From Hepsetus odoe (lineage: Eukaryota; Chordata; Actinopteri; Characiformes; Hepsetidae), in contig CM029392.1 of NCBI GenBank assembly GCA_017165825.1, positions 17,835,960 through 17,899,959 of the forward strand: a DNA stretch of 64,000 nt. The letters run 5' to 3'. The notes below the pieces were generated by a model. It worked only from the letters and a program-made list of their open reading frames with translations, made no database searches and was not told the origin of the DNA. Shown in pieces: positions 45,722-58,440 of this stretch; within the stretch, counting starts at the first letter, position 1, and each line of letters opens with the position of its first letter. The translations under genes were made by a program, and so were the position numbers.

Positions 45722-48700
45722 AGTCGGTGAGTATTTGATGTTGAAAGGGACTTCAAAGGGCGACAGTGAGGAACGTTTGTTTGATGTTTAGACCTTTAGA
45801 GGGCGACGGTGAGGAACGTTTGTTTATTTGATGTTTAGATCTGTAGAGGCGCACGGTGAGGAAACGTTGTTTATTTGATGTTAAGACCTATGGGCGACGG
45901 AGAACGTTATTTGATGTGTTTAGACCTTTAGAGGCTACGGTGAGGAACGCGTATGATGTTTGGGTCCTTTAGAGGGCGATCAGAGTGAACGCTTGTTTGA
46001 TGTTTAGTCCTTTAGAGGGCGACGGTGAGGAACTTTTGTTTATTTGATGTTTAGTCCTTTAGAGGGCGACGGTGAGGAACGTTTGTTTATTTGATGTTTA
46101 GTCTTTAGAGGGCGACAGTGAGGAACGTTTGTTTATTTGATGTTTAGTCCTTTAGAGGGCGACGGTGAGGAACGTTGTTTATTTGATGTTTAGACCTTTA
46201 GAGGGCGACGGTGAGAACGTTTGTTTGTTTGATGTTTAGACCTTTAGAGGGCGCACTTGATGGTGAACGTTATTTATTTGATGTTTAGATCTTTAGAGGC
46301 TTAATGGTGGAGTGAAACGTTTGTTTATTAGATGTTTAGATCTTTAGAGTGGCCAATTAGCTTTATGAACGCTTGTTTATTTGATGTTTAGATCTTGAGA
46401 GGCGACGGAGGAACGTTGTTTATTTGATGTTTATATGGCCTTTAGAGGGCAGCGGTGTGTAACGTTTGTTTATTAGATGTTTACATCTTTTTGAGTGCTT
46501 AATGTAGAGGAACGTTTGTTTATTGATGTTTACATCTTTTGAGGCGACGGGGAGAACGCTTATTTGATGTTTAGACCTTAGAGGGCTATTGTGGGGAACT
46601 TATTTGATGTTTAGTCCTTTAGAGGGCGACGGTGAGGAACATTTGTTTATTTGATGTTTAGACCTTTAGAGGGCGACGGTGAGGAACGTTTGTTTATTTG
46701 ATGTTTAGATCATTAGAGGGCGACGGTGAGGAACGTTTATTTGATGTTCAGACCTTTAGAGGGCGACGGTGAGGAACGTTGGTTTATTTGATGTTTAGAC
46801 CTTTAGAGGGCGACGGTGAGGAGCGTTTGTTCATTAGATGTTTAGATCTTTAGAGTGGGGCTTGACGGTGAGGAACGTTATTTGATGTTTAGACTCCTAG
46901 AGGGCTACGTGAGAAACGCTTTGTTTATTTGATGTTTAGTCCTTAGAGGGCGACGGTGAGGAACTAGCTTGTTTATTTGATGTTTATCCTTTAGAAGGGC
47001 GCATTTACGGTGAGTGAACGGTGCTTGTCTATTTGATGTTTAGACCTTAGAGGCGACTGTGAGGAACGTTGTTTATTTGATGTTTAGACCTTAGAGTGAG
47101 CTTGACAGAGAACGTTTTGTTTATTTGATGTTTAGACCTTGAGGCAATGTGTGAGGAATTGATTATTTGATGTTTAGATCTTTCTTTAGAGGGCGATCAG
47201 GAGAACGTTGTTTATTTGATGTTTGATCTTTGATATGACAGAGGAAATCTTGTTTATTTGATGTTTAGATCTTTTAGAGGTGACGAGGAACGTTTATTTG
47301 ATGTTTAGACCTTTGAGGCATTTATAAACGTTTGTTATTTGATGTTTAGATCTTTAGAGGCGACAGAGAACGCTTGTTTATTTGATGTTTGCACCTTTAG
47401 AAAGACGGTAGGAACGCTTGTTTATTTGATGTTTAGATCTTTAGAGTGGGCTTAATGGTGAGGAACGCTTATGGTTTGATGTTTAGATCTTTAGAGGTTT
47501 ACGGTGAGAACGTTATTTGATGTTTAGACCTTTAGAGGGCGTAATGTGAGGAACGTTTGTTTATTTGATGTTTAGACCTTAGAGGGCTTAATAATGAGAG
47601 CATTTGTTTATTAGATGTTTAGACCTTTAGAGGGCTAATGTGAGAACGTTTGTTTATTTGATGTTTAGACCTTTAGAGGATGCATGCAGAGGAACGTTTG
47701 TTTATTAGATGTTTAGACCTTAGAGGGCTTAATGTGAGGAACGTTGTTTATTAGATGTTTAGACCTTTAGAGGGCGCATTTTAGTGGAGAACGTTTATTA
47801 GATGTTTAGATTCTAGAGGGCTTACGGTGAGGAACGCTTGTTTATTAGATGTTTAGATCTTTAGAGGCTTAATGAGGAATGTTTGTTTATTAGATGCTTA
47901 GATCTTTAGAGGGCTAATGATGAGGAACGGCTATTTATTTGATGTTTAGATCTTTAGAGGGCTTAATGTGAGGAACATTTGTTTGTTTGATGTTTAGACC
48001 TTTTAGAGGGCTTATCAATGGTGAGGAACGTTGTTTATTAGATGTTTAGATCTTTAGAGGGCGATGATGAGGAACGTTTGTTTATTAGATGTTTAGATCT
48101 TTAGAGGGCTTAATGGTGAGGAACGTTATTTGATGTTTAGACCTTAGAGGGCTTAATTGTGAGGAACGTTTTGTTTATTTGATGTTTAGACCTTTTAGAG
48201 GGCGACTGTGAGGAGCTACTTATTGGATGTTTAGACCTTTTTAGAGGCTAATGGTGAGAACATTTATTTGATGTTAGACTTAGAGGGCTTAATGTGAGGA
48301 ACGTTTATTTGATGTTTAGACCTTTAGAGGGCGACGGTGAGGAACGTTTGTTTATTTGATGTTTAGTCCTTTAGAGGGCGACGGTGAGGAACGTTTGTTT
48401 ATTTGATGTTTAGGACCTTAGAGGGCTACGGTGAGGAACGTTTGTTTATTTGATGTTTAGATCTTTAGAGGGCGACAGAGAACGTTTATTTGATGTTTAG
48501 AACTTGAGGGCTAATGTGAGGAACGTTGTTTATTTGATGTTTAGTCCTTTAGAGGGCGCACGGTGAGGAACGTTGTTTATTTGATGTTTAGATCTTTATA
48601 GGCGACGGTGAGGAACGCGGCTGATGTTTAGAACTTAGAGGAAGTACTTGTGAGGAACGTTTGTTTATTTGATGTTTCTAGATCTTTATATGCACGGTGA

Positions 48701-51700
48701 GGAACGTTTTGTTTATTTGATGTTTAGTCCTTTTTAGGAGGGCTTAATGCAGAGGGAACGTTTGTTTATTAGGATGTTTAGACCTTTTAGAGGATGCATT
48801 GTGAGGAAACGTTTGTTTATTAGATGTTTCTAGATCTTTAGAGGGCTATGATGAGGGACCGTTTTGTTTATTAGATGTTTAGATCTTTAGAGTGGCTTAC
48901 GGTGAGGAACGTTTATTTCAAGTTGATGTTTAGACCTTTAGAGGGCGACGTGTGGAGAATGCTTTTGTTTATTTGATGTTGGACCTTTTTAGAGTGGCGA
49001 TCGTGAGAGTTTTTGTTTATTAGATGTTTAGATCTTTAGGAGGGCGACTGTGAGGAACGCTGCTTGATGTTTAGACCTTTAGAGGGCTTACTGCAGGAAC
49101 GCTTTTGTTTATTAGATGTTTAGACCTTTAGAGGGCGACGGTGAGGAACGTTTGTTTATTAGATGTTTAGACCTTTAGAGGGCGACGGTGAGGAACGTTT
49201 GTTTATTAGGATGTTTAGACCTTTAGAGGGCGTGACGGTGAGGAATCGTTATTAGATGTTTAGATCTTTAGAGGGGCTACAGAGGAACGTTATTTGACTA
49301 AGTTTAGACCTTTAGCGGGCGACGGTGAGGAACGCTTGTTGTTTGATGTTTAGACTTTTTAGAGGCTTAATGATGAGGAACGCTGTTTATTTGATGTTTA
49401 GATCTTTAGGGAGGGCGACGGAAACGTTATTTGATAAGTTTAGATCCTTAGAGGGCTTAGTCATGAGAACGTTTGTTTATTTGATGTTTAGACCTTAGAG
49501 GCTTAATGGTGAGGAACGTTTGTTTATTTGATGTTTAGACCTATAGAGGGCGCTAATGTGAGGAGCGTTGTTTATTAGGATGTTTAGATCTTAGAGGGCT
49601 AATGCGAGGAACGTGCTTGTTTATTTGATGTTTAGACCTTAGAGGGCTTAACACAGGAGAATCTGTTTATTTGATGTTTAGACCTTTTAGAGGGCTTAAT
49701 GTGAGGAACGTTATTTGATGTTTAGACCTTTAGAGGATGACGGTGAGGAACGTTTGTTTATTTGATGTTTAGACCTTTAAGGGGCGACGGTGAGGAACGT
49801 TTGTTTATTTGATGTTTAAGATCTTTAAGGCTAATGGTGTGAGGAACGTTTATTTGATGTTTGATCTTAGAGTGGCTGACGGTGAGGAACGCTTATTTGA
49901 TGCTTAGATCTTTAGAGGGCGCACGGCGCAGGAGCCGCTTGTTTATTAGATGTTTAGACCTTTAGAGGGCTACTGCAGGAACGCTTGTTTATTGTGATGT
50001 TTAGACCTTTAGAGGCGACGGAGAACGCTTGTTTATTGGGATGTTTAGACCTTTAGAGGGCTTAATGTGAGGAACGTTTTGTTTATTAGGGATGTTTAGA
50101 CCTTTAGAGGGGCGCACGGTGAGAGGAACGTTTATTAGATGTTTAGATCTTTAGAGGCGACGGAGTGAACGTTTATTCTGATGTTTAGACTTTGAGGCGA
50201 CGGCCAGAGCGCTTGTTTATTAGATGTTTAGACCTTTTAGAGGGCTGCACGGTGAGGAACGTTTGTTTATTAGGATGTTTAGACCTTTAGAGTGGCTTAC
50301 TGTGGAGAACGCTGCTTATTAGATGTTTAGACCTTTAGAGGGTGACGGTGAGAGAACGTCATTTATTAGGATGTTTAGACCTTTAGAGTGGCGACGGTGA
50401 GGAACGCTTTGTTTATTGGGATGTTTAGATCTTTAGAGGGCGATGATGAGGACCGCTTTGTTATTAGATGTTTAGACTTAGAGGGCTAACTGTGAGAACG
50501 GCTTATTTGATGTTTAGACCTTTTAGAGGCGACGGTGAGGAACGCTTGTTTATTTGATGTTTGACCTTTAGAGGCCACGGTGAGGAGCCGTTTGTTTATT
50601 AGATGTTTAGATCTTTAGAGTGGCTGACTGTGAGGAACGTTATTTGATGTTTAGACCTTAGAGGCACACTGTGAGGAACGTTTTGTTTATTAGGGGATGT
50701 TTAGACTTTAGAGGGCTTAATGGTGAGGAATGTTATTATTAGATGTTTAGACCTTTAGAGGGCGACGGTGAGGGAACGTGCTTTGTTTATTAGATGTTTA
50801 GACCTTTAGAGGCGACGGGTGAGGAACGTTATTAGGATGTTTAGATTTTAGGAGGGCGACAGAGGAACGTTTATTTGATGCTTAGACCTTTAGCGAAGGA
50901 CGTGAGAACGCTTGTTTGTTTGATGTTTAGATCTTTAGAGGGCGCATTTATGAGGAACGTTTGTTATTTGATGTTTAGATCTTTAGAGGGACACGGTGAG
51001 AACGTTATTTGATGTTTAGACCTTTAGAGGCTTAATGTGAGAACGCTTGTTTATTTGAAGCTTGTGACCTTTAGAGGGCTTAATGTGAGGAACGTTTGTT
51101 TATTTGATGTTTAGAACCTATAGAGGGCACGGGAGGAGCGCTTGTTTATTAGATGTTTAGATCTAGAGGGCTTATCAGAGGAACGTTTTGTTTATTTGAT
51201 GCTTAGATTCCTTAGAGGGCGACGGAGGAACGCTTGTTTATTTGATGTTTAGACCTTTTAGAGGCTTAATGGTGAGGAACGCGATTGATGTTTAGACCTT
51301 TAGAGGGCGACTTGTGAGAACGTTTGTTTATTTGATGTTTAGACCTTTAGAGGCTTAATGCAGAGGAACGTTTGTTTATTTGATGTTTAGATCTTTACGC
51401 GATCTGTGAGGCGAATTCGTTATTTGATGTTTAGATTCTAGAGGGCTACTGTGAGGAACGTTTATTTGATGTTTAGATCTTTAGAGGCGCACGCGGAGCG
51501 CTTGAGTTTATTAGATGTTTAGACCTTAGAGGGCGACGGTGAGGAACGCTTGTTTATTAGGATGTTAGACCCTGAGTGGAGTGCACGTGAGAACGTTAGC
51601 TTATTAGATGTTTAGACCTTTAGAGGCGACACGTGAGGAACGCTTTGTTTATTAGATGTTTAGACCTTTCTTTAGAGGGCGACTGTGAGGAACGCGACAG

Positions 51701-54700
51701 ATGTTTAGATCTTAGAGGCTGCACGGTGAGGAACGCTATTTGATGTTTAGACTTAGGGAGGGCTTAATGGTGAGGAACGTTATTTGATGTTTAGATTCAC
51801 AGGCTTAATGGCGAGGAGCGTTTGTTTATTAGATGTTTAGACCTTTAGAGGGCTGACTGTGAGGAACGTTGTTTATTAGATGTTTAGACCTTTAGAGGGC
51901 GCACGGGGAGGAACGTTTGTTTATTAGGGATGTTTAGACCTTTTTAGAGGGGCTTAATGTGATAGAACGTTTGTTTATTAGATGTTTAGACCTTTAGAGG
52001 GCGACGGTGAGGAACGTTTATTAGATGTTTAGATCTTTAGAGGGCGACGGTGAGGAACGTTTATTTGGATGTTTAGACCTTAGCGGGCTGACGTGAGGAA
52101 CGTTTGTTTGTTTGATGTTTAGATCTTTTAGAGGCTTACTCCATGAGAACTTGTTTATTTGATGCTTAGATCTTTAGAGGGCGACGGTGAGGAACGTTTG
52201 TTTATTTGATGTTTAGACCTTTAGAGGGCTTAAGGTGAGGAACGTTTGTTTATTTGATGTTTAGATTCTTTAGAGTGGGTGACGAGGAACGCTTGTTTAT
52301 TTGATGTTTAGTCCTTTTAGAGGCTTACAGTGAGGAACGTTGTTTGTTTGATTTTTAGACCTTAGAGGGCTTAATGTGAGGAATGTTTGTTTATTTGATG
52401 TTTAGTCCTTTTAGAGGCGCATTTATGAGGAACGTTGTTTGTTTGATTTAGATCTTTAGAGGCTTAATGTGAGAACGTTTTGTTTATTTACGTTTAGATT
52501 TTGAGGGGTGACTGTGAGGAACGTTGTTGTTTGATGTTTAGACCCTAGAGGCGAATTTATGAACGCTTTGTTTATTAGATGTTTAGATCTTTAGAAGACG
52601 ACGGTGAGGAACGTTTATTTGATGTTTAGGACCTTTTTAGAGGGCTTAATGGGGAGTGAACGTTGTTTATTTGATGTTTAGACCTTTAGGAGGGCGACAG
52701 AGGAACGCTATTTATTTGATGCTTAGACCTTAGAGGGCTTAATGGTGAGGAACGCTTGTTTATTTGATGTTTAGATCTTTAGAGGGCGACGGTGAGGAAC
52801 GTTTATTTGATGTTTAGATCTTTAGAGGGCGACGGTGAGGAACGTTTATTTGATGTTTAGACCTTTAGAGGGCGAATGGTGAGGAACGCTTGTTTATTTG
52901 ATGTTTAGATCTTTAGAGGCGATGTGAGAACGTTATTTGATGTTTAGATCTTTAGAGGCAACGGCGAGGAGCGCTTGTTTATTAGATGTTTAGACCTTTA
53001 GAGGGCGACGAGGAACGCTTGTTTATTAGGATGTTTAGACCTTAGAGGGCTAATGAGGAACGCTTGTTTATTAGATGTTTAGACCTTTAGAGGCTGACGG
53101 TGAGGAACGTTTGTTTATTGGGATGTTTAGACCTTTAGAGGGCGACGGTGAGAACGTTTTTATTTGATGTTTAGACTCAGGAGGGCGCATCGTGAGAACG
53201 TTTGTTTGTTTGATGTTTAGGACTTTTAGAGGCTAATTTATGAGGAACGCTTGTTTATTTGATGTTTAGACTCTAGGAGGGCTTAATGAGGAACGTTTAT
53301 TATTTGATGTTTAGACCTTTAGAGGCGCACAGTGAAACGCTTGTTTATTTGATGTTTATCTTTAGAGTGACGGTAGAACGTTTGTTTATTTGATGTTTAG
53401 TCCTTTAGAGGGCTTAATGTGAGGAACGTTTATTTGATGCTTAGTCCTTTAGGGAGTGGCGCACGTGAGAACGTTGTTTATTTGATGTTTAGTCCTTAGA
53501 GGGCTTATCGAGGAACGTTTGTTTATTTGATGTTTAGATCTTTAGAGGGTGACGGTGAGGAACGCTTGTTTGTTTGATGTTTAGACCTTTAGAGGGCGAC
53601 GGTGAGGAACGCTTGTTTATTAGATGTTTAGATCTTTAGAGTGGTGACGATGAGAACATTTGTTTATTAGATGTTTAGATCTTTAGAGGGCTTAATGGTG
53701 AGAACGTGCTTGTTTATTAGATGTTTAGACTCAGAGGCGACGTGTGAGGAACGCTTGTTTATTGTGGATGTTTAGACCTTAGAGGGGCTTTACGGTGAGA
53801 ACGCTATTTATTAGGATGTTTACCTTTAGAGGCGACGGAGTAAACGCTATTTATTAGATGTTTAGGACCTTTTAGAGGCTGATCAGTGAGGAACGTTTAT
53901 TAGATGTTTAGATCTTTAGAGGCTACTGTGAGGAACGTTATTTGATGTTTAGATCTTTAGAGGGCTTAATGGGGAGGAACGCTTATTGATGTTTAGATTT
54001 TAGAGGGCGACTGGCAGAGCGTTTGTTTATTAGATGTTTAGACCTTTAGAGGGCTTAATGCGAGGAACGTTTGTTTATTAGATGTTTAGACCTTTTAGAG
54101 GCTTAATGGTGAGGAACGTTTGTTTATTAGATGTTTAGACTTTAGAGGGGGCTTAATGTGAGAACGTTTTGGTTATTAGATGTTTAGACCTTAGAGGGCT
54201 TAACGGTGAGGAACGTTATTAGATGTTTGTGATCTTTAGAGGGCGCACGGTGAGGAACGTGCTTATTTGATGTTTAGACTTTAGCGGGCGCATTTGTGAG
54301 GAACGTTGTTTGTTTGATGTTTAGATCTTAGAGGCTAATGGCGAGGAACGCTTGTTTATTTGATGTTTAGATTCAGGAGGGATGACGGTGAGGAACGTTT
54401 ATTATTTGATGTTTAGACCTTTAGAGGGCTTATCAGAGGAATCTTGTTTATTTGATGTTAGATCTTTAGAGGGTGAGGAGGAACGTTTTGTTTATTTGAT
54501 GTTTGTCCTTAGGAGGGCGCACAGTGAGGAACGTTTGTTTGTTTGATTTTAGACCTTTTAGAGGCTTAATGAGGAATGTTTGTTTATTTGATGTTTAACT
54601 TTAGAGGGCTTAATGTAGAACGTTGTTTGTTTGATTTTTAGACCTTAGAGTGGCGAATGAGGAACGTTTGTTTATTTGATGTTTAGATCTTTAGAGGGTG

Positions 54701-56172
54701 ACGGTGAGGAACGTTTGTTTGTTTGATGTTTAGACCTTTAGAGGTCGACGGTGAGGAACGTTTGTTTATTAGATGTTTAGATCTTTAGAAGACGACGGTG
54801 AGGAACGTTTATTTGATGTTTAGACCTTTAGAGGGCGACGGTGAGGAACGCTATTATTTGATGTTTAGACCTTTAGAGGCGAAATGGTGAGGAACGCTTG
54901 TTTATTTGATGTTTAGACCTTTAGAGTGGCTTAATGGAGAACGTTTGTTTATTTGATGTTTAGATTCTAGAGGGCTTATCAGAGGAACGTTATTTGATGT
55001 TTAGATCTTTAGAGGGCGCATTTGTGAGGAACGCTTATTTGATGTTTACATCTTTAGAGTGGCGACGGCGAGAGCGCTTGTTTATTAGATGTTTAGACCT
55101 TTTAGGAGTGGCTTACTTGTGAGAACGCTTTTGTTTATTAGATGTTTAGACCTTTAGAGGGTGCATTTTGTGAGGAACGTTTGTTTATTTGATGTTTAGA
55201 CCTTTAGAGGGCGACGGTGAGGAACTTTTGTTCATTTGATGTTTAGACCTTTAGAGGGCTAATGTGAGGAACGTTATTTGATGTTTAGACCTTTAGAGGG
55301 CGATTGTAAAAGGAACGTTGTTTGTTTGATGTTTAGATCTTTTAGAGGCTTAATATGGTGAACGTTTGTTTATTTGATGTTTAGATCTTTAGAGGGCTGG
55401 CTGTGAGGAACGTTATTTATTTGATGTTTAGACCTTTAGAGGGCGACGGTGAGGAACGTTTGTTTATTTGATGTTTAGATCTTTAGAGGGTGACGGTGAG
55501 GAACGTTTGTTTATTTGATGTTTAGTCCTTTAGAGGATGCACGTGAGGAACGCTTGTTTATTTGGCTTAGTCCTTTTTTTAGAGGCGACGGTGAGGAACG
55601 TTGTTTATTTGATGTTTAGTCCTTAGAGGGTGACGGAGAACGCTATTTGTTTGATGTTTAGACCTTTAGAGGGCGACGGCAGGAACGTTGTTTATTAGGG
55701 GGATGTTTAGATATTTAGAGTGTGATCTATGAGGAACTTATTATTAGATGTTTAGATCTTTAGAGGGCTGGCACGTGCAGGAACGTTGTTTATTTGATAA
55801 TAGACCTTTAGAGGGCTTGACGGTGAGGAACGTTATTTGATGTTTAGACCTTAGAGGGTTTAATGTGAGAATCTTGTTTGTTTGATGTTTAGTCCTTTAG
55901 AGGGCGACGGTGAGGAACGTTTATTTGATGTTTAGATCTTTTAGAGGGCGACGGTGAGGAACGTTTGTTTGTTTGATGTTTGGGACTTTAGAGGGCTTAA
56001 TGGGTGAGGAACGTTGTTTATTTGATGTTTAAGGACCTTTAGAGGCTACCAGAGCAAACGCTTATTATTTGATGTTATCCTTAGAGTGAAGCACGGTGAG
56101 GAACGTTGTGTATTTGATGTTTAGACCTTTAGAGTGGTGTAATGGTGAGGAACGTTGTTTATTTGATGTTTA
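45722..56172 (+). repeat. 10.4-kb tandem array of a 47-bp unit
   Basis: The consensus unit of 47 bp comprises, in order, GAACGTTTGTTTA, TTTGATGTTTAGACC, and TTTAGAGGGCGACGGTGAG. The length implies roughly 220 to 235 copies. Perfect or near-perfect copies cluster near the left edge and in islands (about 46610-46830, 48300-48440, 49120-49200, 52770-52870, 54820-54850, 55425-55530). Between these islands, units vary in length (about 35 to 55 bp) and in the GGGCGACGG segment, which is replaced again and again by gcttaatgg, gctaatg, gcgcacgg or gcgcatttatg. TTTGATGTTTAG and the TTTATTAGATG variant are far more constant. There is no ORF of 60 codons or more anywhere in the array, and I see no coding function. 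Confidence 0.97.
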
Positions 56173-56216
56173 TGGTTTAGGCTTAGGTTTAGGGTTTGTA
56201 GTTTAGGGTTTAGGGC
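56173..56216 (+). repeat. TTTAGGG-like degenerate repeats at array edge
   Basis: The sequence ggtttaggcttaggtttagggtttgtagtttagggtttaggg has about six 6 to 7-bp units resembling TTTAGGG/TTAGGG telomere-type repeats. It sits exactly where the 47-bp array ends. Confidence 0.8.
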
Positions 56217-56266
56217 CTTGCTCAGGGACCCAGTGGTGGTAGTGCCAGAGGTGGGATTTGAACCTT
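56217..56266 (-). mobile_element. SINE family A fragment
   Basis: The sequence ccttgctcagggacccagtggtggtagtgccagaggtgggatttgaacc is the reverse of the SINE A body and box B region. The rest of the element is absent. Confidence 0.7.
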
Positions 56267-57814
56267 AAAGAAGCAGGAATTCTGAAAGTTCTTTGAACGA
56301 CATCCTGTGTCAAAGGAAGAACACAATTCAGCCCTGTTGTACGGAAAGCTTCCTCCTGCCTGTAGAGAAGTTTAGCAGGAGAGTTCAAACAGCCAGTCAG
56401 ATGTTAGGAGGGCTTGTTTTTAATGGCCCGTCTCATCGAAACAAACTGACGTCTTTGTTTAAAACAAAAGTCCTGCTTATACCTACAAGTACTGTAGTCC
56501 CATCAGATCACTCACAACATTCAGCTCTGAGATGTTTACTACAGCTCACTGAATACTCTCCCTCTCTCTCTCTTCTTCTGTCTCTCTGTCTTCTCTGTCT
56601 TCCCTCTCTCTTTACCCTCTGAATCTGCCACGCATGGTATTAGTGTGGGTGGGCACAGCGAGACAGCCCCACTCTGTAGGAATACATTATTAACATCTCC
56701 AGCTTTTATCAGGAAGGGCCCATTTTCAAACACTCAGCGACGGAAAAAGGGTGTTTTTACCACTCTATCTGCCCTTCTCCTCCCTCTCACGCACTCTCGC
56801 TCTCTCTCTCTCTCTTCCCGCTGTAGGATGACTAAACCGCGACGGACGGAGCACGACTCAAGGAATCCAAACACACTTACAGCAGCGAGATGAAACCAAA
56901 CGGAAATATAATCCTTTCTCCCCATTTAGATCAAACTACGGCACATAAAACTGATACATGTGAATTATTCATCTTCTGAATTATTACACAACTTTATTAA
57001 ATTGGCTTCTTTGTCTCATTCCTTTTTGAAGACGGTTCTGTTATTTCCAAGCATTCATTCATTCCTGACTCATATTTAAAAGAACGAGAAATTGCCCACT
57101 CATCTGGCCAAAAGTTTGTGGACAGTTCACTGAGTTCAGCTGCACTCTCTGATAACAAGCGTATGAAGTCAAACACAGTCCTGTTATAAAAGGAAAGAAC
57201 TAGCAGTGAAGCGGAGAGCTGGAGCGAGTGAAGGGTGTTATAGCCAGTGTAAATACAGATGTTCCACATTAAAAATGAAGCCAGCTTCATGCTGCTGGAC
57301 GATGAAGCATTCCTTTCTGAGATCTGGGTTCCGACTGGGAATGAGGTGCTGGGGGTTAAGGGTCGCGAAGGGCTCAAAAGGTGCTGGAGAACAGAAGAGG
57401 GAATGATTCAGGCTGATCTGACAGTTTGATCAGATGAACACAACCTGCTGTAACACACAGTGATCAGGAGCAGGAAGTCGCTCTGGACATGAAGGTCCGA
57501 TTGATGCCGGAAATGTAAAAGTAAAGTTTGGTCGAGGAGGCGTAATCGGTACCAGTGTGAGGTGATGTTAATGCTAAACGGAGACATTTTACACAAATAA
57601 ATCTCTCCAAACTGAAGGGACAGGTTGAGGAAGACCTGCTCCAGCATGAGATAAACTGGAATGTCAATCGTGAGCTTCTCTCCCAGTATCGCCTCATAAA
57701 CTCCCACACTTCTTTTCAAAATTCTCAAAGGTTTAAAAGGAGGCCAGCTCCTTTCTTAATGCCCACGGTTTTGGAAACATATAGTGCCTTTCCTCATCGC
57801 TGCAGTGTAGCATA
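56267..57814. other. Non-coding, nothing recognised
   Basis: Unique sequence with short CT runs at about 56560-56610 and 56795-56815. ORFs are short and unrecognisable. Confidence 0.5.
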
Positions 57815-58440
57815 TTCAGTGCAGTGCAAAAGTCTTGAGCCCCTCATTCCTCCATATTCTGTAGTGAAACTCCTTGTTGGTGCACAACCAGTTTCCGTCA
57901 GTCTGATCTTCATCAGACTGAGGATGGGAATTAAAAAAGGAACAAATGCTTTCAGTGCTCCAGGCTGGAAAATGTCTAAAGATACAAGGTTCAAGATAAA
58001 GAGGATCCACCCACTCAGCGTTCAGCTGAGCAGTAACCTGATCCCCTGGATCATCTGGAATCATCTGCTCCTGGCTCTTCATCAAGCCATGTCTTAAGTT
58101 AGACGCTTTGTTCTGCTTGGAAGGTTCAGACGTAGATCACTGTGTGGATTAACCAACACAGAACCATCAAACTGCTCAGGTACAGAGACTGGACTGAACA
58201 TGAGAGACAACAACACTGTCCTTCAGGAAGATCTGGAGAACCGCCAGGTACAGAGACTGGACTACAACAACACTGTCCTTCAGGAAGATCTGGAGAACTG
58301 CTCAGGTACAGAGACTGGACTGAACATGAGAGACAACAACACTGTCCTTCAGGAAGATCTGGAGAACTGCTCAGGTACAGAGACTGGACTGAACATGAGA
58401 GACAACAACACTGTCCTTCAGGAAGATCTGGAGAAGTGCT
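57815..58440 (+). repeat. Dispersed repeat family Y, copy 2, with internal 69-bp tandem
   Basis: It matches 22260-22700 from caggctggaaaatgtctaaagatac onward. The unit ctcaggtacagagactggac..ggagaactg is present four times (58175, 58244, 58301, 58370). The second unit is 57 bp because 12 bp are lost (tgaacatgagag). Confidence 0.92.

Noticed and set aside
45722..56172. CRISPR-like array
   Set aside because: The period is 47 bp with no constant repeat/variable spacer division of the CRISPR kind, the whole unit is one repeat, and the context is a vertebrate genome without cas genes.
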